The notes: a model not told the origin generated them from the sequence alone. 64,000 nt of DNA from Pseudomonas fluorescens HK44 (GCF_000217955.3 NZ_AFOY02000017.1:110235-174234), one strand, 5' to 3'. Numbered from the stretch's first letter, positions 54,269 through 63,259 are shown. A program made the numbers and translations.

Positions 54269-54291
54269 GCATGCCTCGTAACGAGGCATGC
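54269..54291 (+). terminator. Hairpin after the aldehyde dehydrogenase
   Basis: Perfect 10-bp inverted repeat GCATGCCTCG with a TAA loop. No T-run, so termination is uncertain; the ABC genes may be partly read through. Confidence 0.4.
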
Positions 54292-54466
54292 GCCTGGGAC
54301 ATGGCACCAATGATTTTTTTTCGATTGTTGCGCGTTTTGCGTGACCTCAGGATGAACCCGCAGACCTCGCTACACCCCTTGTAATACGGGGGCTGGCAGC
54401 GGATCGAAGAGCGCGGGTGCAAGGGATGCTCCTCACTCATACCTACAACAATAAAGGGAGTCCTTC

Positions 54467-55570
54467 ATGGGCGATCATGATCTGAACAGAAGACAATTCA
54501 TCAAGACCGTCGGTGTTGCATCGGTTGCGGCGGCCGCCATGAGCATGCCGTTCATCCGCGCCAATGCCAGTGACACACGTTTTCAGGGCAAGACCCTGCG
54601 GCTGTTGACCTGGTCCGATGACACCGGGCTTGCGGCGCTGCGCAACATCGCCGCGACCTTTGAAGCCAAAACCGGCGCCAAGGTCATCGCGGACCGTACC
54701 GGCAGTACTTCGGAAATGGTCGCCAAACTGAAGGCCGGTGGTGATCGCCCGCAATACGACGTCATCACTCTGGCTGGCGTGGGCGCTGAAGGCCTGGCCG
54801 CTGCCGGGTTGCTGGAAAAGCCGGACCTGAACCGCATTCCCAACCTGATCGACGTACCGGAGAAATACCGCACCGGGGCCAACGGTCACGGCATCGGTTA
54901 CCTGCTCTGGTGCAACAGCCTCGTCTACAGCACCCGCACTCAGAAAGAAGCCCCGGACAGCTACGCGGCCCTATGGGACGCGGACCTGGCGCCGAATATC
55001 TTCCTGCCGCCGCCGAACTGGACCGAGGCCATGGACCTGATCATCATCGCCGCCAAACTGGCCGGTGGTGACGAACACAATATCGAACCCGGCTTCAAGA
55101 AACTCGCCGAGCTCAAGAGCCGCGTGGTGACCCTGGGTGAAAACCCGAACCAGATCGCCGAGCTGTTCCGCACCGGCTCCCTGGACATGGGGGGGTTGTA
55201 CGCTCCAGCGTTCTTCCCGAAACAGATCCGCGATCCGAACTACGGTCTGAGTGCAACCTTTGGCATGAAGGAAGGTTTCTACACCGACCTGATGCAGTCG
55301 GTCATGCCGAAGAACCGTCCGGGCGATACCGATCTGGCCTATGCGTTCATCAACCACTCACTCGACCCGTTGGTGCAGGGCAAGATGGCCGAAGACATCT
55401 ACAACGGCCCGGTCAACGCCAAGGCAATCATCTCTGCGCAAGCGCGCAAGAATCCGTTCATCCTCACGCCAGAGCAGATTGCCGAGAAGGCGATCATGCA
55501 CGACAACGCCTTCCTGGCGACTGTGCATGACCAATGGATTCGTCGCTACACGGAAATCTTCTCTTCCTGA
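54467..55570 (+). CDS. Periplasmic polyamine-type substrate-binding protein
   Basis: A 367-residue protein with a Tat signal (NRRQFIKTVGVASVAAAAM) and the PotD/PotF-like fold of family 1 binding proteins (LTWSDDTGLAALRNIAATFEAKTG...). It binds a positively charged or amine compound for uptake by the downstream ABC genes. The Tat signal is unusual for the family. AAGGGAG precedes ATG 54467. A REPIN separates it from the permease genes but they remain on the same strand. Confidence 0.88.
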   Translation: MGDHDLNRRQFIKTVGVASVAAAAMSMPFIRANASDTRFQGKTLRLLTWSDDTGLAALRNIAATFEAKTGAKVIADRTGSTSEMVAKLKAGGDRPQYDVITLAGVGAEGLAAAGLLEKPDLNRIPNLIDVPEKYRTGANGHGIGYLLWCNSLVYSTRTQKEAPDSYAALWDADLAPNIFLPPPNWTEAMDLIIIAAKLAGGDEHNIEPGFKKLAELKSRVVTLGENPNQIAELFRTGSLDMGGLYAPAFFPKQIRDPNYGLSATFGMKEGFYTDLMQSVMPKNRPGDTDLAYAFINHSLDPLVQGKMAEDIYNGPVNAKAIISAQARKNPFILTPEQIAEKAIMHDNAFLATVHDQWIRRYTEIFSS

Positions 55571-55592
55571 CGTCTGTCGCTTGGAGATCCAT

Positions 55593-55725
55593 TGTGGCGA
55601 GGGAGCTTGCTCCCGCTCGGCTGCGCAGCAGTCGTGAACCGGTAGATGCGGTGTGTCGGATAAACACCGGTTGGCAGGTTTTGGGGTCGCTTCGCGGCCC
55701 AGCGGGAGCAAGCTCCCTCGCCACA
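55593..55725. repeat. REPIN copy D inside an ABC operon
   Basis: Ends TGTGGCGAGGGAGCTTGCTC and inverse; inner bases differ from copies B and C. It sits between the binding-protein gene and the first permease gene, where it could stop transcription or stabilise the upstream mRNA. Confidence 0.92.
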
Positions 55726-55777
55726 GTTTCTCGTGCGGCTCCGGGTTTTTTTGCCTTCCATTGACGAGACCATTGCT

Positions 55778-56686
55778 ATGGAACACCAACCTCTGACCCA
55801 CCCGGTCGGCGCTGCTGTCGTGCGCCCCCGCTTCGGCGTTTCGCCGACGACGCGCGCCTGGTTATTTCTTTCGCCATCGATGCTGTTTCTCGGTGTGCTG
55901 ATCGCTGCCAGCCTGCTGGTATTGCGCATGAGCGTGGGCACCAAAGGCGCAGAATGGACCGGCTTCAGCCTGGCCAGTTATGCCCAGCTGCTGGAACCGT
56001 ATTACCTCAAATCCCTGATGCTGACCTTGCGCCTGGCGCTGATTAGCGCGGTGATTGCCGTGGTGCTGGCGATTCCGGTGGCGTACACCATGTCGCGCCT
56101 GACTTCTCCGTTGCTGCGCCGAGTATTTTTGGCCGCCGTGCTGTTGCCGTTGCTGGTCAACCTGTTGCTGCAAAGCTATGGCTGGCTGGTGATTTTGGGA
56201 CCTGGCGGGATGCTCAATCAGGCGTTGATGGGCCTCGGTTTGATCAAGCGTCCGATCATGCTGCTGTACAACCAGAACGGCGTTTTGATGGGCCTGGTAC
56301 AAACCGCTTTCCCGTTGGCCGTGCTGCCAATTGCCAGCGCCATGCGCGGCGTTGCCCGCACCTACGAGGAAGCCGCGGCGACCTTGGGCGCGAGCCGCTT
56401 GAAGGTGTTTTTCCAGGTGGTGCTGCCGATGAGCATGCCGGGAATCATCACCGGCGCGACCCTGGTATTCGCCTATAACGCCAGCAGTTTTGTGGTGCCC
56501 TTGCTGCTCGGAGGTCGGCGCGTGCCGATGCTCGCGGTGATGGTGCATGACCAGATCGCCCCGCTGATGAATTGGCCAGCCGCCTCCGCTGCGGGTGTGG
56601 TGCTGATCGTCACCACGCTGGCCATCATGACCTTGTCCGAATACATCACTGGCCGTCGTCGGCGCATGCTGGAGGCTTCGCAATGA
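55778..56686 (+). CDS. ABC permease, polyamine type, first subunit
   Basis: A 302-residue permease with six helices and the EAA motif (EEAAATLGASRLKVFFQVVLP). PotB/PotH-like. The start at 55778 (MEHQPLTHPVG) avoids a non-family upstream extension. The stop overlaps the next gene by 4 bp (ATGA). Confidence 0.9.
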   Translation: MEHQPLTHPVGAAVVRPRFGVSPTTRAWLFLSPSMLFLGVLIAASLLVLRMSVGTKGAEWTGFSLASYAQLLEPYYLKSLMLTLRLALISAVIAVVLAIPVAYTMSRLTSPLLRRVFLAAVLLPLLVNLLLQSYGWLVILGPGGMLNQALMGLGLIKRPIMLLYNQNGVLMGLVQTAFPLAVLPIASAMRGVARTYEEAAATLGASRLKVFFQVVLPMSMPGIITGATLVFAYNASSFVVPLLLGGRRVPMLAVMVHDQIAPLMNWPAASAAGVVLIVTTLAIMTLSEYITGRRRRMLEASQ

Positions 56687-57531
56687 GCACGTTGATCAAG
56701 AAGCGCCTGACGCTGTTGCCAGGCGATACCGGTAAATTTGCCGGGATCCTTTCAGGTGTCATCCTGTTTCTGGCGGTGTTGCCGATCCTGACCATGATTG
56801 TCATGTCGTTCAGTGGCTCTTCGAACCTCGACTTTCCGCCCAGCAGTTACAGCCTGCAATGGTACAAGGCTGCCTGGCACACCTTCGTGTCCCCGGACGC
56901 CAGTGATGTGCTGAGCCTGGGCAAAGCCATGAGCACCAGCCTGATGGTGTCGTTCATGGCGATGATCTTCGCGACCCTCGTTGCGGTGCCGGCGGCTTAT
57001 GCGCTGACCCGCCTGGAGTTTCGTGGCAAAGCCGTGGCACTGCAATTGATGTCGTTGCCGTTGGTGTTTCCGATGGTGGTACTGGGTCTGGCATTGTTGC
57101 TGGTGTTCGATAGCCTGCCGTTCCAGATGACGGTTTCGCGACTGGTGATTGCCCACGTGATTCTGGCCTTGCCGTTTGTGGTGAAAAACTGCACCGCGGC
57201 GATGCTGTCCATCGGCAGTGAAGTCGAAGAGGCCGCGCAAATGCTCGGCGCTTCGCCGACGCGGGCGATTGTCGATGTGGTGGTGCCGTTGATGAAGTCG
57301 GGGATCCTGGCCGGGATGCTGCTGGCGTTCATTGTCTCGTTCAACGAGTTCACCGTGACTTACTTCCTCTACACCATCGATGTCATGACCGTGCCGATCT
57401 GGATGTTCAGCCGCACCGTGTCGTCGCTGGACCCAACCGTATTCTCGTTTGCCGTGCTGATCGTGCTGATCGACTTCGTCCTCATTTGGGCGTTGGAGAA
57501 GCTGGTCGGTGAAGGTGGCGTTTCCTTTTGA
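56683..57531 (+). CDS. ABC permease, polyamine type, second subunit
   Basis: A 282-residue PotC/PotI-like permease with six helices and the EAA motif (VEEAAQMLGASPTRAIVDVVVP). It pairs with the previous subunit to form the channel. ATG 56683 overlaps the previous stop, which fixes the start. The ATPase gene follows 15 bp later. Confidence 0.9.
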   Translation: MSTLIKKRLTLLPGDTGKFAGILSGVILFLAVLPILTMIVMSFSGSSNLDFPPSSYSLQWYKAAWHTFVSPDASDVLSLGKAMSTSLMVSFMAMIFATLVAVPAAYALTRLEFRGKAVALQLMSLPLVFPMVVLGLALLLVFDSLPFQMTVSRLVIAHVILALPFVVKNCTAAMLSIGSEVEEAAQMLGASPTRAIVDVVVPLMKSGILAGMLLAFIVSFNEFTVTYFLYTIDVMTVPIWMFSRTVSSLDPTVFSFAVLIVLIDFVLIWALEKLVGEGGVSF

Positions 57532-57546
57532 TTTGAGGTGAGCAAC

Positions 57547-58602
57547 ATGACTGGTTTGATTCTGGAAAACGTCGAGAAACGTTACGGCACAGCGTGCGCG
57601 GTCAAGGACGTCAATCTGCACCTGCCTGAGGGCAAGCTGGTGTGTTTTCTCGGCCCTTCGGGCTGTGGCAAAACCACCTTGCTGCGGATGATCGCCGGCC
57701 TGGAAACCCTTTCCAGCGGCGAGATTCGTCTGGGCGGTGAAGACATCGGCAACACACCGGCGCACCTGCGCAACTTCGGCATGGTGTTTCAGTCGCTGGC
57801 GCTGTTCCCGCACATGACGGTTGGCGAGAACATCGCCTATCCGCTGAAACTGCGTGGCGTGAGCAAGGTCGATCAGCAGGCGCGGGTCACTGAATTGCTG
57901 CAACTGATTCAGCTGCAAGAGATGGTTGATCGTCCGGTCTCGAAACTCTCCGGTGGTCAGCGTCAGCGCGTGGCGATTGCCCGGGCGATTGCCTCGCACC
58001 CGAAAATCCTCCTGCTCGACGAACCGCTGTCGGCCCTGGACGCCAAGCTGCGCGAATCGATGCAAGTGGAGATTCGCCAGCTTCAGCAACGCCTGAACAT
58101 CACCACCATCATGGTCACCCACGACCAGCGCGAAGCCATGACCATGGCCGATATCGTGGTGGTGCTGGGGCAGAATCGGGTGCAGCAGGTCGGCACGCCG
58201 ATCGAGATCTACCGGCATCCGGCCAACGAATTCGTCGCCGACTTTATCGGCTCGGGGAACATTTTCCCGGCCACGGCGCTGGGCGATGGCAAAGTCGGTT
58301 TGCCCGGTGGCGATGCGCTTCAGGTGCCGATTTGCAGCAGCATCGTGGTGGGCGAAAAGGTCAAAATGCTGGTGCGTCCGGAAGACCTTCAACTGTCGCA
58401 CCCACAGGCAACCGCCGGTAATCGCTTGCTGGGCAGGGTGACGTTCGTGCGCGATATCGGCGCGACCATTGAGACCACGGTCGAGTGTTCCGGGGTGTCG
58501 CTGACTGCGTTGAGCACGCCATGCCAGGGCATCGGCCTGAGCATCGGCAACCCGGTGTCAGTGACCATTCCATCCGAAGCCTGCCGCGTGCTCGGCGCCT
58601 AA
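57547..58602 (+). CDS. ABC ATPase, PotA/PotG-like
   Basis: A 351-residue ATPase with Walker A (GPSGCGKTT), the signature LSGGQRQRVAIARAIA, Walker B (ILLLDEPLSALD) and the switch His in MVTHDQREAM. The last 100 residues form a TOBE/regulatory domain. ATG 57547 has GAGGTGAG at six-base spacing, which beats GTG 57538. It completes the importer of this operon. Confidence 0.93.
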   Translation: MTGLILENVEKRYGTACAVKDVNLHLPEGKLVCFLGPSGCGKTTLLRMIAGLETLSSGEIRLGGEDIGNTPAHLRNFGMVFQSLALFPHMTVGENIAYPLKLRGVSKVDQQARVTELLQLIQLQEMVDRPVSKLSGGQRQRVAIARAIASHPKILLLDEPLSALDAKLRESMQVEIRQLQQRLNITTIMVTHDQREAMTMADIVVVLGQNRVQQVGTPIEIYRHPANEFVADFIGSGNIFPATALGDGKVGLPGGDALQVPICSSIVVGEKVKMLVRPEDLQLSHPQATAGNRLLGRVTFVRDIGATIETTVECSGVSLTALSTPCQGIGLSIGNPVSVTIPSEACRVLGA

Positions 58603-58619
58603 GTTACGACGCCGATCAC

Positions 58620-58763
58620 TGTGGCGAGGGAGCTTGCTCCCGCCGGCCGGTCCGCGCTCGGGCGAAGCAGTCGTAACCCAGCAAACGAGTTCTGCCTGAC
58701 AGAACCCGATTGCTGATGTTGGGCCCGCTGCGCGGGCCAGCGGGAGCAAGCTCCCTCGCCACA
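58620..58763. repeat. REPIN copy E
   Basis: Ends TGTGGCGAGGGAGCTTGCTC and inverse; the spacer is about 20 bases longer than in copy B. It lies just after the ABC operon and before a convergent AraC regulator gene, possibly acting as its terminator. Confidence 0.92.
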
Positions 58764-58783
58764 ATAAGCATTCTGCAACCGCT

Positions 58784-59713
58784 TCAAACACTCATCCGCA
58801 ACCGCGCCAAATCCCGCAACGGCGGTGCGCCAAACAGTCGGCTGTATTCGCGGCTGAACTGCGAGGGGCTTTCATAGCCCACGCGGTAGCCCGCCGCCGA
58901 GGCGTCGATACCCTCGGCGAGCATCAAGCGCCGCGCTTCTTGCAGGCGCAGTTGCTTCTGATACTGCAGTGGACTCATCGCCGTCATCGCCTTGAAGCGA
59001 TGGTGCAGGGTCGACACACTCAGGTTCACTTCCTTGGCCAACTCATCAATGCGCAACGGCTGCTCGTAGTTGCCGTTGAGCCATTTGATCGCCTGACCGA
59101 TGCGATGGCTCTGGCTGTTGGCGACGGCGATTTCATACAGTCGATGGCCCTGTGGGCTGCGCAACAAGCGATAGAGAATCTCCCGACGAATCAGCGGCGC
59201 GAGCATGGCGATGTCCTTCGGGGTGTCGAGCAAGCGCGCCAGGCGCAGCACGGCATCAAGCATCGGCTGATCCAGTTGTTCGACATACAGGCCACGTCCG
59301 GCAGGACGGGTGGGCACGCCGAGGGGGCCTGCGTCGGCTATCAATGCGGTGATTTGCGCCGGGTCGATATCCAGGCGCAAGGCCAGGATCGGTTCTTGCG
59401 GCGAGACATCGACCACCCGTCCGCTGAGCGGCATCGAGACCGAGACCACCAGATAGTTGAGCGGGTCGTAGTTGAAGACTTCGTCGGCCAGCCGGACTTC
59501 CTTGCGCCCTTGGGCCATGATGCACAGTGCCGGTTGCGCGAGCACCGGGGCGAAGTCGTGGGACTGGCTATGCCGCGACAAAAACAACGAACCGATGGCG
59601 GTCGCGTAGCTGCCATCCTCGCCGGTATTACGACGAATGATTGCCGAGAGCTCCACACGCTGTTTTTCCATGTTGGCATCCAGCGGGGCGTGAGTGGAAT
59701 CCAGAGATGGCAT
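58784..59713 (-). CDS. AraC-family regulator
   Basis: A 309-residue regulator with an AraC_N-like cupin domain (about 20-170, DFAPVLAQPALCIMAQGRKEV...) and a C-terminal double helix-turn-helix (about 205-300, SVSTLHHRFKAMTAMSPLQYQKQLRL). Start 59713 has GAGG 9 bases upstream; an ATG nine bases earlier is buried in it. Members of this family often control alcohol or aldehyde genes. Target not known here; the nearest candidates are the divergent small oxidase genes. Confidence 0.88.
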   Translation of the reverse strand: MPSLDSTHAPLDANMEKQRVELSAIIRRNTGEDGSYATAIGSLFLSRHSQSHDFAPVLAQPALCIMAQGRKEVRLADEVFNYDPLNYLVVSVSMPLSGRVVDVSPQEPILALRLDIDPAQITALIADAGPLGVPTRPAGRGLYVEQLDQPMLDAVLRLARLLDTPKDIAMLAPLIRREILYRLLRSPQGHRLYEIAVANSQSHRIGQAIKWLNGNYEQPLRIDELAKEVNLSVSTLHHRFKAMTAMSPLQYQKQLRLQEARRLMLAEGIDASAAGYRVGYESPSQFSREYSRLFGAPPLRDLARLRMSV

Positions 59714-60048
59714 GCAAAACATCCTCGGCAAGGAGATGGGATGAGCACAGCTTAAGTTTGTGCAAGTCCAGGTGGTAGGCAAATCCTGCGCAAAACTTGC
59801 CTGATCCTGCTGTGTGGTCGGATTCAGCGTAGAGAACGTGAACAGAACGCTGGAAAACTTGCTTGAAAGCCCTTTGTCACATTCCAGGATCGGATCTTGC
59901 CGTGGCACGGCGATAACTTTGTTTGTGTGCAGGATTGTGCAACAAGCCGGCAGGAATCGACTAACGGGTCTAGCGCCTGTCGCTTAATCTCTGTCCCTGT
60001 CGCAGCTTCTCTCAGGCTGCCGATCGTCTACATCAGGGAGAGTCGAAC
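59714..60048. other. Intergenic region between divergent AraC and monooxygenase genes
   Basis: 335 bp without a gene. It holds the regulatory region of both neighbours. A TGGCAC-GATAACTT stretch at about 59900-59915 was tested for sigma-54 and rejected (no TTGC at the right place). No clear operator was found. Confidence 0.4.
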
Positions 60049-60414
60049 ATGTCCACGCAGATCCCCGTCAGCCATATGGCTTTTATCCGTGCCCGCGCAG
60101 GCCGCTCTATGGAGTTGGGCGCGCGTTTGAGCAGCCTGATCGAACCGTCGCGCCAGGCCAGCGGTTGCCTGCACTTTGCCTTGCAGCATTCGTTGTGCGA
60201 TCCCGAACTGTGGCTGGTGTCCGGTTTTTGGGTCGACCAGCAGGCCATGACCGCCTATTTCGGCACCCCGGCCATGCAGATATTTGCCGAGCTGGTGCAA
60301 GAGTTGGTGGTCAATAGCCTGGATTTCCACACCTTCAGTGAAGTGTCGGCAGCTCAGGCTCGCGGCGAATATCCGCAGTTGAACAGTGCGTCATTACACC
60401 AGTTGGCCAGTTGA
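60049..60414 (+). CDS. Antibiotic-biosynthesis-monooxygenase-like (ABM) protein
   Basis: A 121-residue dimeric alpha-beta barrel protein of the ABM family. Features include the HMAFIRARAGRSMELGARL strand-helix, CLHFALQHSLCDPELWLVSGFW and DQQAMTAYF. ABM proteins act on quinones, haem or small aromatics without cofactor; the substrate here is not known. AGGGAG precedes ATG 60049. Divergent from the AraC regulator, which may control it. Confidence 0.85.
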   Translation: MSTQIPVSHMAFIRARAGRSMELGARLSSLIEPSRQASGCLHFALQHSLCDPELWLVSGFWVDQQAMTAYFGTPAMQIFAELVQELVVNSLDFHTFSEVSAAQARGEYPQLNSASLHQLAS

Positions 60415-60456
60415 CGGTTTAGAATGGCCGACTTTCCATTGGCCAGGATCCGCGAC

Positions 60457-60687
60457 ATGGCACGTAAAGAGTTTGCACAGTTCGAAGCAGTTTCCGCCGT
60501 AGTACCAGGTGAAGGAGGCTACAGCGCCGCCATCGCCGTCAAAGCCCTGGGTGGCTCAGGCGCCCCGCGTTTTCACAAAATCCTCGATGAACAGACATTC
60601 AAGACCGCCTTCGAAGCCGATCAGGCTGCCGAGCAGAAGCTTGAGCAGTTGACCGACGTCGCTGAAGACGGCGAACTGGTCTGGTAA
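60457..60687 (+). CDS. Small hypothetical protein
   Basis: A 76-residue acidic protein starting MARKEFAQFEAVSAVV and ending EDGELVW, with an Ala-rich helix (EADQAAEQKLEQLTD). ATG 60457 has AGGA at eight bases; ATG 60424 has none nearby. No known domain seen. It follows the ABM gene by about 40 bp and likely shares its transcript. Confidence 0.7.
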   Translation: MARKEFAQFEAVSAVVPGEGGYSAAIAVKALGGSGAPRFHKILDEQTFKTAFEADQAAEQKLEQLTDVAEDGELVW

Positions 60688-60691
60688 CGAT

Positions 60692-61321
60692 TTACCGGGT
60701 CGCCCCCGGGCGGAACATCTTGAACAAGGCCTCAGGTCCCAACTGAAAGTAGTCCGCCGGCCCGCCGCCGCGCAGAATCGGTTCTGCCGCGGCGGTGTCG
60801 TACACCCCGTCCTTGAGCAGCCACTTGGCGATATGCACGGCGACCACTTCGCCGAGGATCAGCCAGCTCGGCACCACTTCTTTATCAGCACGTTGCAACT
60901 GAATGATCTGCGTGACCTTGCATTCGAAGGACACCGGGCTTTCGGCGACCCGTGGCACCTGAATGATTTTCGACGCTGCCGGCGTCAGCCCGGCCAGTTC
61001 GAATTCGTTGACGTCGGCCGGGACCGCCGCGCAACTCTGGTTCATCTGCTCGGCCAGCGGACGAGTGGCCAGGTTCCAGGCGAATTCGCCGGTCTGCTCG
61101 ATGTTGTTCAGGCTGTCTTTACGGCCGATGCTCGAGAACCCGATGATCGGCGGAATGTAGTTGAACGCATTGAAAAAGCTGTACGGCGCCAGGTTCAGCT
61201 GACCTTCGGCATCCTGTGAGGAAATCCAGCCGATAGGCCGCGGGCCGACGATGGCGTTGAACGGGTCGTGGGGCAGGCCATGGCCCAAGGCAGGTTCGTA
61301 GTAGTGAATATCATCAGACAT
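60692..61321 (-). CDS. Flavin reductase-like domain protein (DIM6/NTAB family)
   Basis: A 209-residue FMN-binding split-barrel enzyme. GPRPIGWISSQD, LAPYSFFNAF and the SCAAVP loop are family features. These enzymes reduce flavins or act as flavoprotein oxidoreductases. ATG 61321 (MSDDIHYYEPAL) gives the family length. Its start codon overlaps the end of a broken upstream frame at 61314-61427, so it was once translationally coupled to it. It converges with the small hypothetical gene. Confidence 0.88.
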   Translation of the reverse strand: MSDDIHYYEPALGHGLPHDPFNAIVGPRPIGWISSQDAEGQLNLAPYSFFNAFNYIPPIIGFSSIGRKDSLNNIEQTGEFAWNLATRPLAEQMNQSCAAVPADVNEFELAGLTPAASKIIQVPRVAESPVSFECKVTQIIQLQRADKEVVPSWLILGEVVAVHIAKWLLKDGVYDTAAAEPILRGGGPADYFQLGPEALFKMFRPGATR

Positions 61322-61427
61322 GGCGGGCTCTTGCGCAGACGTAAAAGTGAAGGTTGCCATAGTGCAAGTCATCGACGGTGAATGCCACTCCCGGATCATC
61401 GGGTTTTTCGCTGTACCAGAAATCGGC
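61314..61427 (-). pseudogene. Truncated 3' end of a gene next to the intron
   Basis: Immediately after the intron's 3' end an open frame of 37 codons runs to a TGA (61314-61316) that overlaps the flavin-reductase start. It reads ADFWYSEKPDDPG... and then a hydrophobic-aromatic ...HFYVCARARHV tail, with normal codon use for this genome. The upstream part of this gene is not in the window, as the sequence beyond the intron belongs to another gene's terminator. No family recognised. Confidence 0.5.
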
Positions 61428-61509
61428 ATAGGGGACGGCCTTCATAGGCCGCTCCCCTGCCACACCACCCGGCATGCGGGTCCGCACCGGGCGGTTCGAG
61501 AGATTGAGG

Positions 61510-62826
61510 TTATGAGAAACGCACTAATCCCAGCCTGTCGAACCACGCAGTATTAAGCACGCGATTCAGGTCAAGACGACTGTTATGCCACCAGCGGCAG
61601 GTGTTTCCTGCCACCTTCTGCGCCACCTGGTTATTCGCGCCAAGTGCTCGCAGCTCACGATACGTCGTCGTTCCGCGCTTCCATTGTTTAAGCTGGATCG
61701 CTCGCAACCGGTGTCGTATCCATTCGTCCAGCGCACGCCAGACGGCTGGGGTTTGCGACAACCCAAAGTAAGCTTTCCATCCCAAAATGTAAGGTTGTAG
61801 GTCATCGACAATCTGCTGCAAGCTACGGCCACACGAGCGTCGGGTGTACCAGCGTATTCGTTGCTTGAACTGCTTCTGCGCTTTATAGGATGCGGCACGC
61901 TTGACTTCGCCGCGGGCTGACCACAACTCATAGCCCAGAAACTTGCGACCAAACGCGCTCGTCACTGCACTCTTGCTCTCGTTGACGCTCAAGTGCAGCT
62001 TTTCGTACAGCTGCCTCAGCAGGGCCATTACCCGCTGCCCCGCCTTCTGACTGCGAACATAAACGTTCGCATCATCGGCATAGCGCACAAAACAATGTCC
62101 CCTGCGCTCAAGCTCTCGGTCCACTTCGTCCAGCAGCACATTCGCCAGCAACGGCGACAGCGGGCCGCCTTGCGGCGCCCCGCAGCGGCTTTTCTCGACC
62201 ACTCCATTGATCAGCGTTCCCGCATCCAGATAGGCACGAATCAGCCGGATAACCGCCTGATCCGTGGTCCGTTTGCGCAAACGATCCATCAAGATGTCGT
62301 GATCGACCCGGTCGAAGAACTTCTCCAGATCAACATCCACCACCACTTTACGTCCTGAAGAAACATGGCGCTGAGCCGCTAAAACGGCGCCCTGCGCACA
62401 GCGTCCCGGACGAAAGCCGTAGCTGTGTTCACTGAAAGTCGGATCGAGTAATGGCTGCAAGACTTGCAGCAGCGCTTGTTGGATCAAACGGTCGGTGACC
62501 GTTGGGATACCCAGCTCGCGTTGACCGCCGTCAGGTTTGGGAATGGCTACACGCCGTACCGGACTGGGCCGGTAGACACCTGATAGAAGCTGTTCACGAA
62601 TCGCCGCCCATTGGGTCAGCAGGTACTCGGCCGTCTGATCAATATCCAGACCGTCGACTCCCGCTGCACCTTTGTTGGCCTTGACCCGTTTCCACGCCCG
62701 CTTCAGGTTTTCTCTCGCAAAGGCCCGTTCCAGCAGCCCTTGCCCTGCGTTGTCGGATTCATCTTGCGGGCGATTGACCTCGTCGCTGACGGGACTTCTC
62801 ACGGCTTCACCGCTCGCAGTCTCCAT
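61510..62826 (-). CDS. ltrA: Group II intron reverse transcriptase/maturase
   Basis: A 438-residue protein with RT blocks 1-7: IPKPDGGQRELGIP, the first catalytic Asp in VVVDVDLEKFFD (about 164-166), APQGGPLSPLLAN, and the YADD active site at 249-252. The maturase/X domain follows (SLQQIVDDLQPYILGWKAYF) and a C-terminal part ending at 438 without an H-N-H endonuclease. It assists splicing and target-primed reverse transcription of its intron. ATG 62826 is in the intron's domain IV region as expected. No frameshift seen, so it may be active. Confidence 0.9.
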   Translation of the reverse strand: METASGEAVRSPVSDEVNRPQDESDNAGQGLLERAFARENLKRAWKRVKANKGAAGVDGLDIDQTAEYLLTQWAAIREQLLSGVYRPSPVRRVAIPKPDGGQRELGIPTVTDRLIQQALLQVLQPLLDPTFSEHSYGFRPGRCAQGAVLAAQRHVSSGRKVVVDVDLEKFFDRVDHDILMDRLRKRTTDQAVIRLIRAYLDAGTLINGVVEKSRCGAPQGGPLSPLLANVLLDEVDRELERRGHCFVRYADDANVYVRSQKAGQRVMALLRQLYEKLHLSVNESKSAVTSAFGRKFLGYELWSARGEVKRAASYKAQKQFKQRIRWYTRRSCGRSLQQIVDDLQPYILGWKAYFGLSQTPAVWRALDEWIRHRLRAIQLKQWKRGTTTYRELRALGANNQVAQKVAGNTCRWWHNSRLDLNRVLNTAWFDRLGLVRFS

Positions 62827-63253
62827 CCGCCCCGCGTTTGGCAGGCATCTGACTTCCGGTCTTTCGTATCAACATGGCCTATAACGCTTTCTCTCGTTCG
62901 GCCCTTCGTCAAAAAAAAAGACTACTACGGCCTCTGCTGACTTCTCGCTCCGGCTGGCACCGTCGCCCTTTCAGGCATAAGGCGAGATCTCCCCAGGTAA
63001 GAACGCAATCCTTCACCACACAACCGCCGGATTTACACAGCCTGATCCTTGACCACAAGAGCTTCGCGGTTTTGTGCCCGCTCGCCCTGATCGGCCGCGC
63101 CTTTTATCCGGTTCTTGTACATCGGCTCATGGCTTCGATTCACGCTTCCTCCCCACACTCGGTCACCCTCATGCAGTTGCGCTTCACTTCGTTCGCTGTG
63201 GTCAGCTTACGGCGGGACTTTCACCCACAAGATTGCGCCCATGCTGGGCGCAC
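62827..63253 (-). ncRNA. Group II intron RNA domains I-III (5' part)
   Basis: This 427-bp segment before the maturase ORF carries the intron's 5' structural domains: the GTGCGCCCAGCATGGGCGC start hairpin and a GTGGGTGAAAGTCC stretch, typical of group II domain I. No ORF is called in it. A fold has not been computed. Confidence 0.6.
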
Positions 63254-63259
63254 ACAACT

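Larger units (their letters stand above)
61428..63253 (-). mobile_element. Group II intron, class C (IIC), about 1.83 kb
   Basis: The 5' end begins GTGCGCCCAGCATGGGCGC (minus, from 63253), and the 3' end is CCCCTAT at 61428-61434. A domain V-like hairpin with a GCGGACCCGC tip lies at about 61464-61496, and a domain VI stem (GGGGACGGCC/GGCCGCTCCCC) at 61431-61457. The intron sits directly behind a terminator hairpin (63260-63280), the known target preference of class C introns. The encoded reverse transcriptase lacks an endonuclease domain, as is usual for the class. Boundaries are set by eye. Confidence 0.82.

Noticed and set aside
47248..58763. Regular repeats suggestive of a CRISPR array
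   Set aside because: The repeats are inverted pairs spaced kilobases apart, not short direct repeats with uniform spacers. They match Pseudomonas REP elements.
59895..59920. Possible sigma-54 promoter (TGGCAC) before the monooxygenase gene
   Set aside because: No TTGC at the required spacing, so the -12 element is missing.
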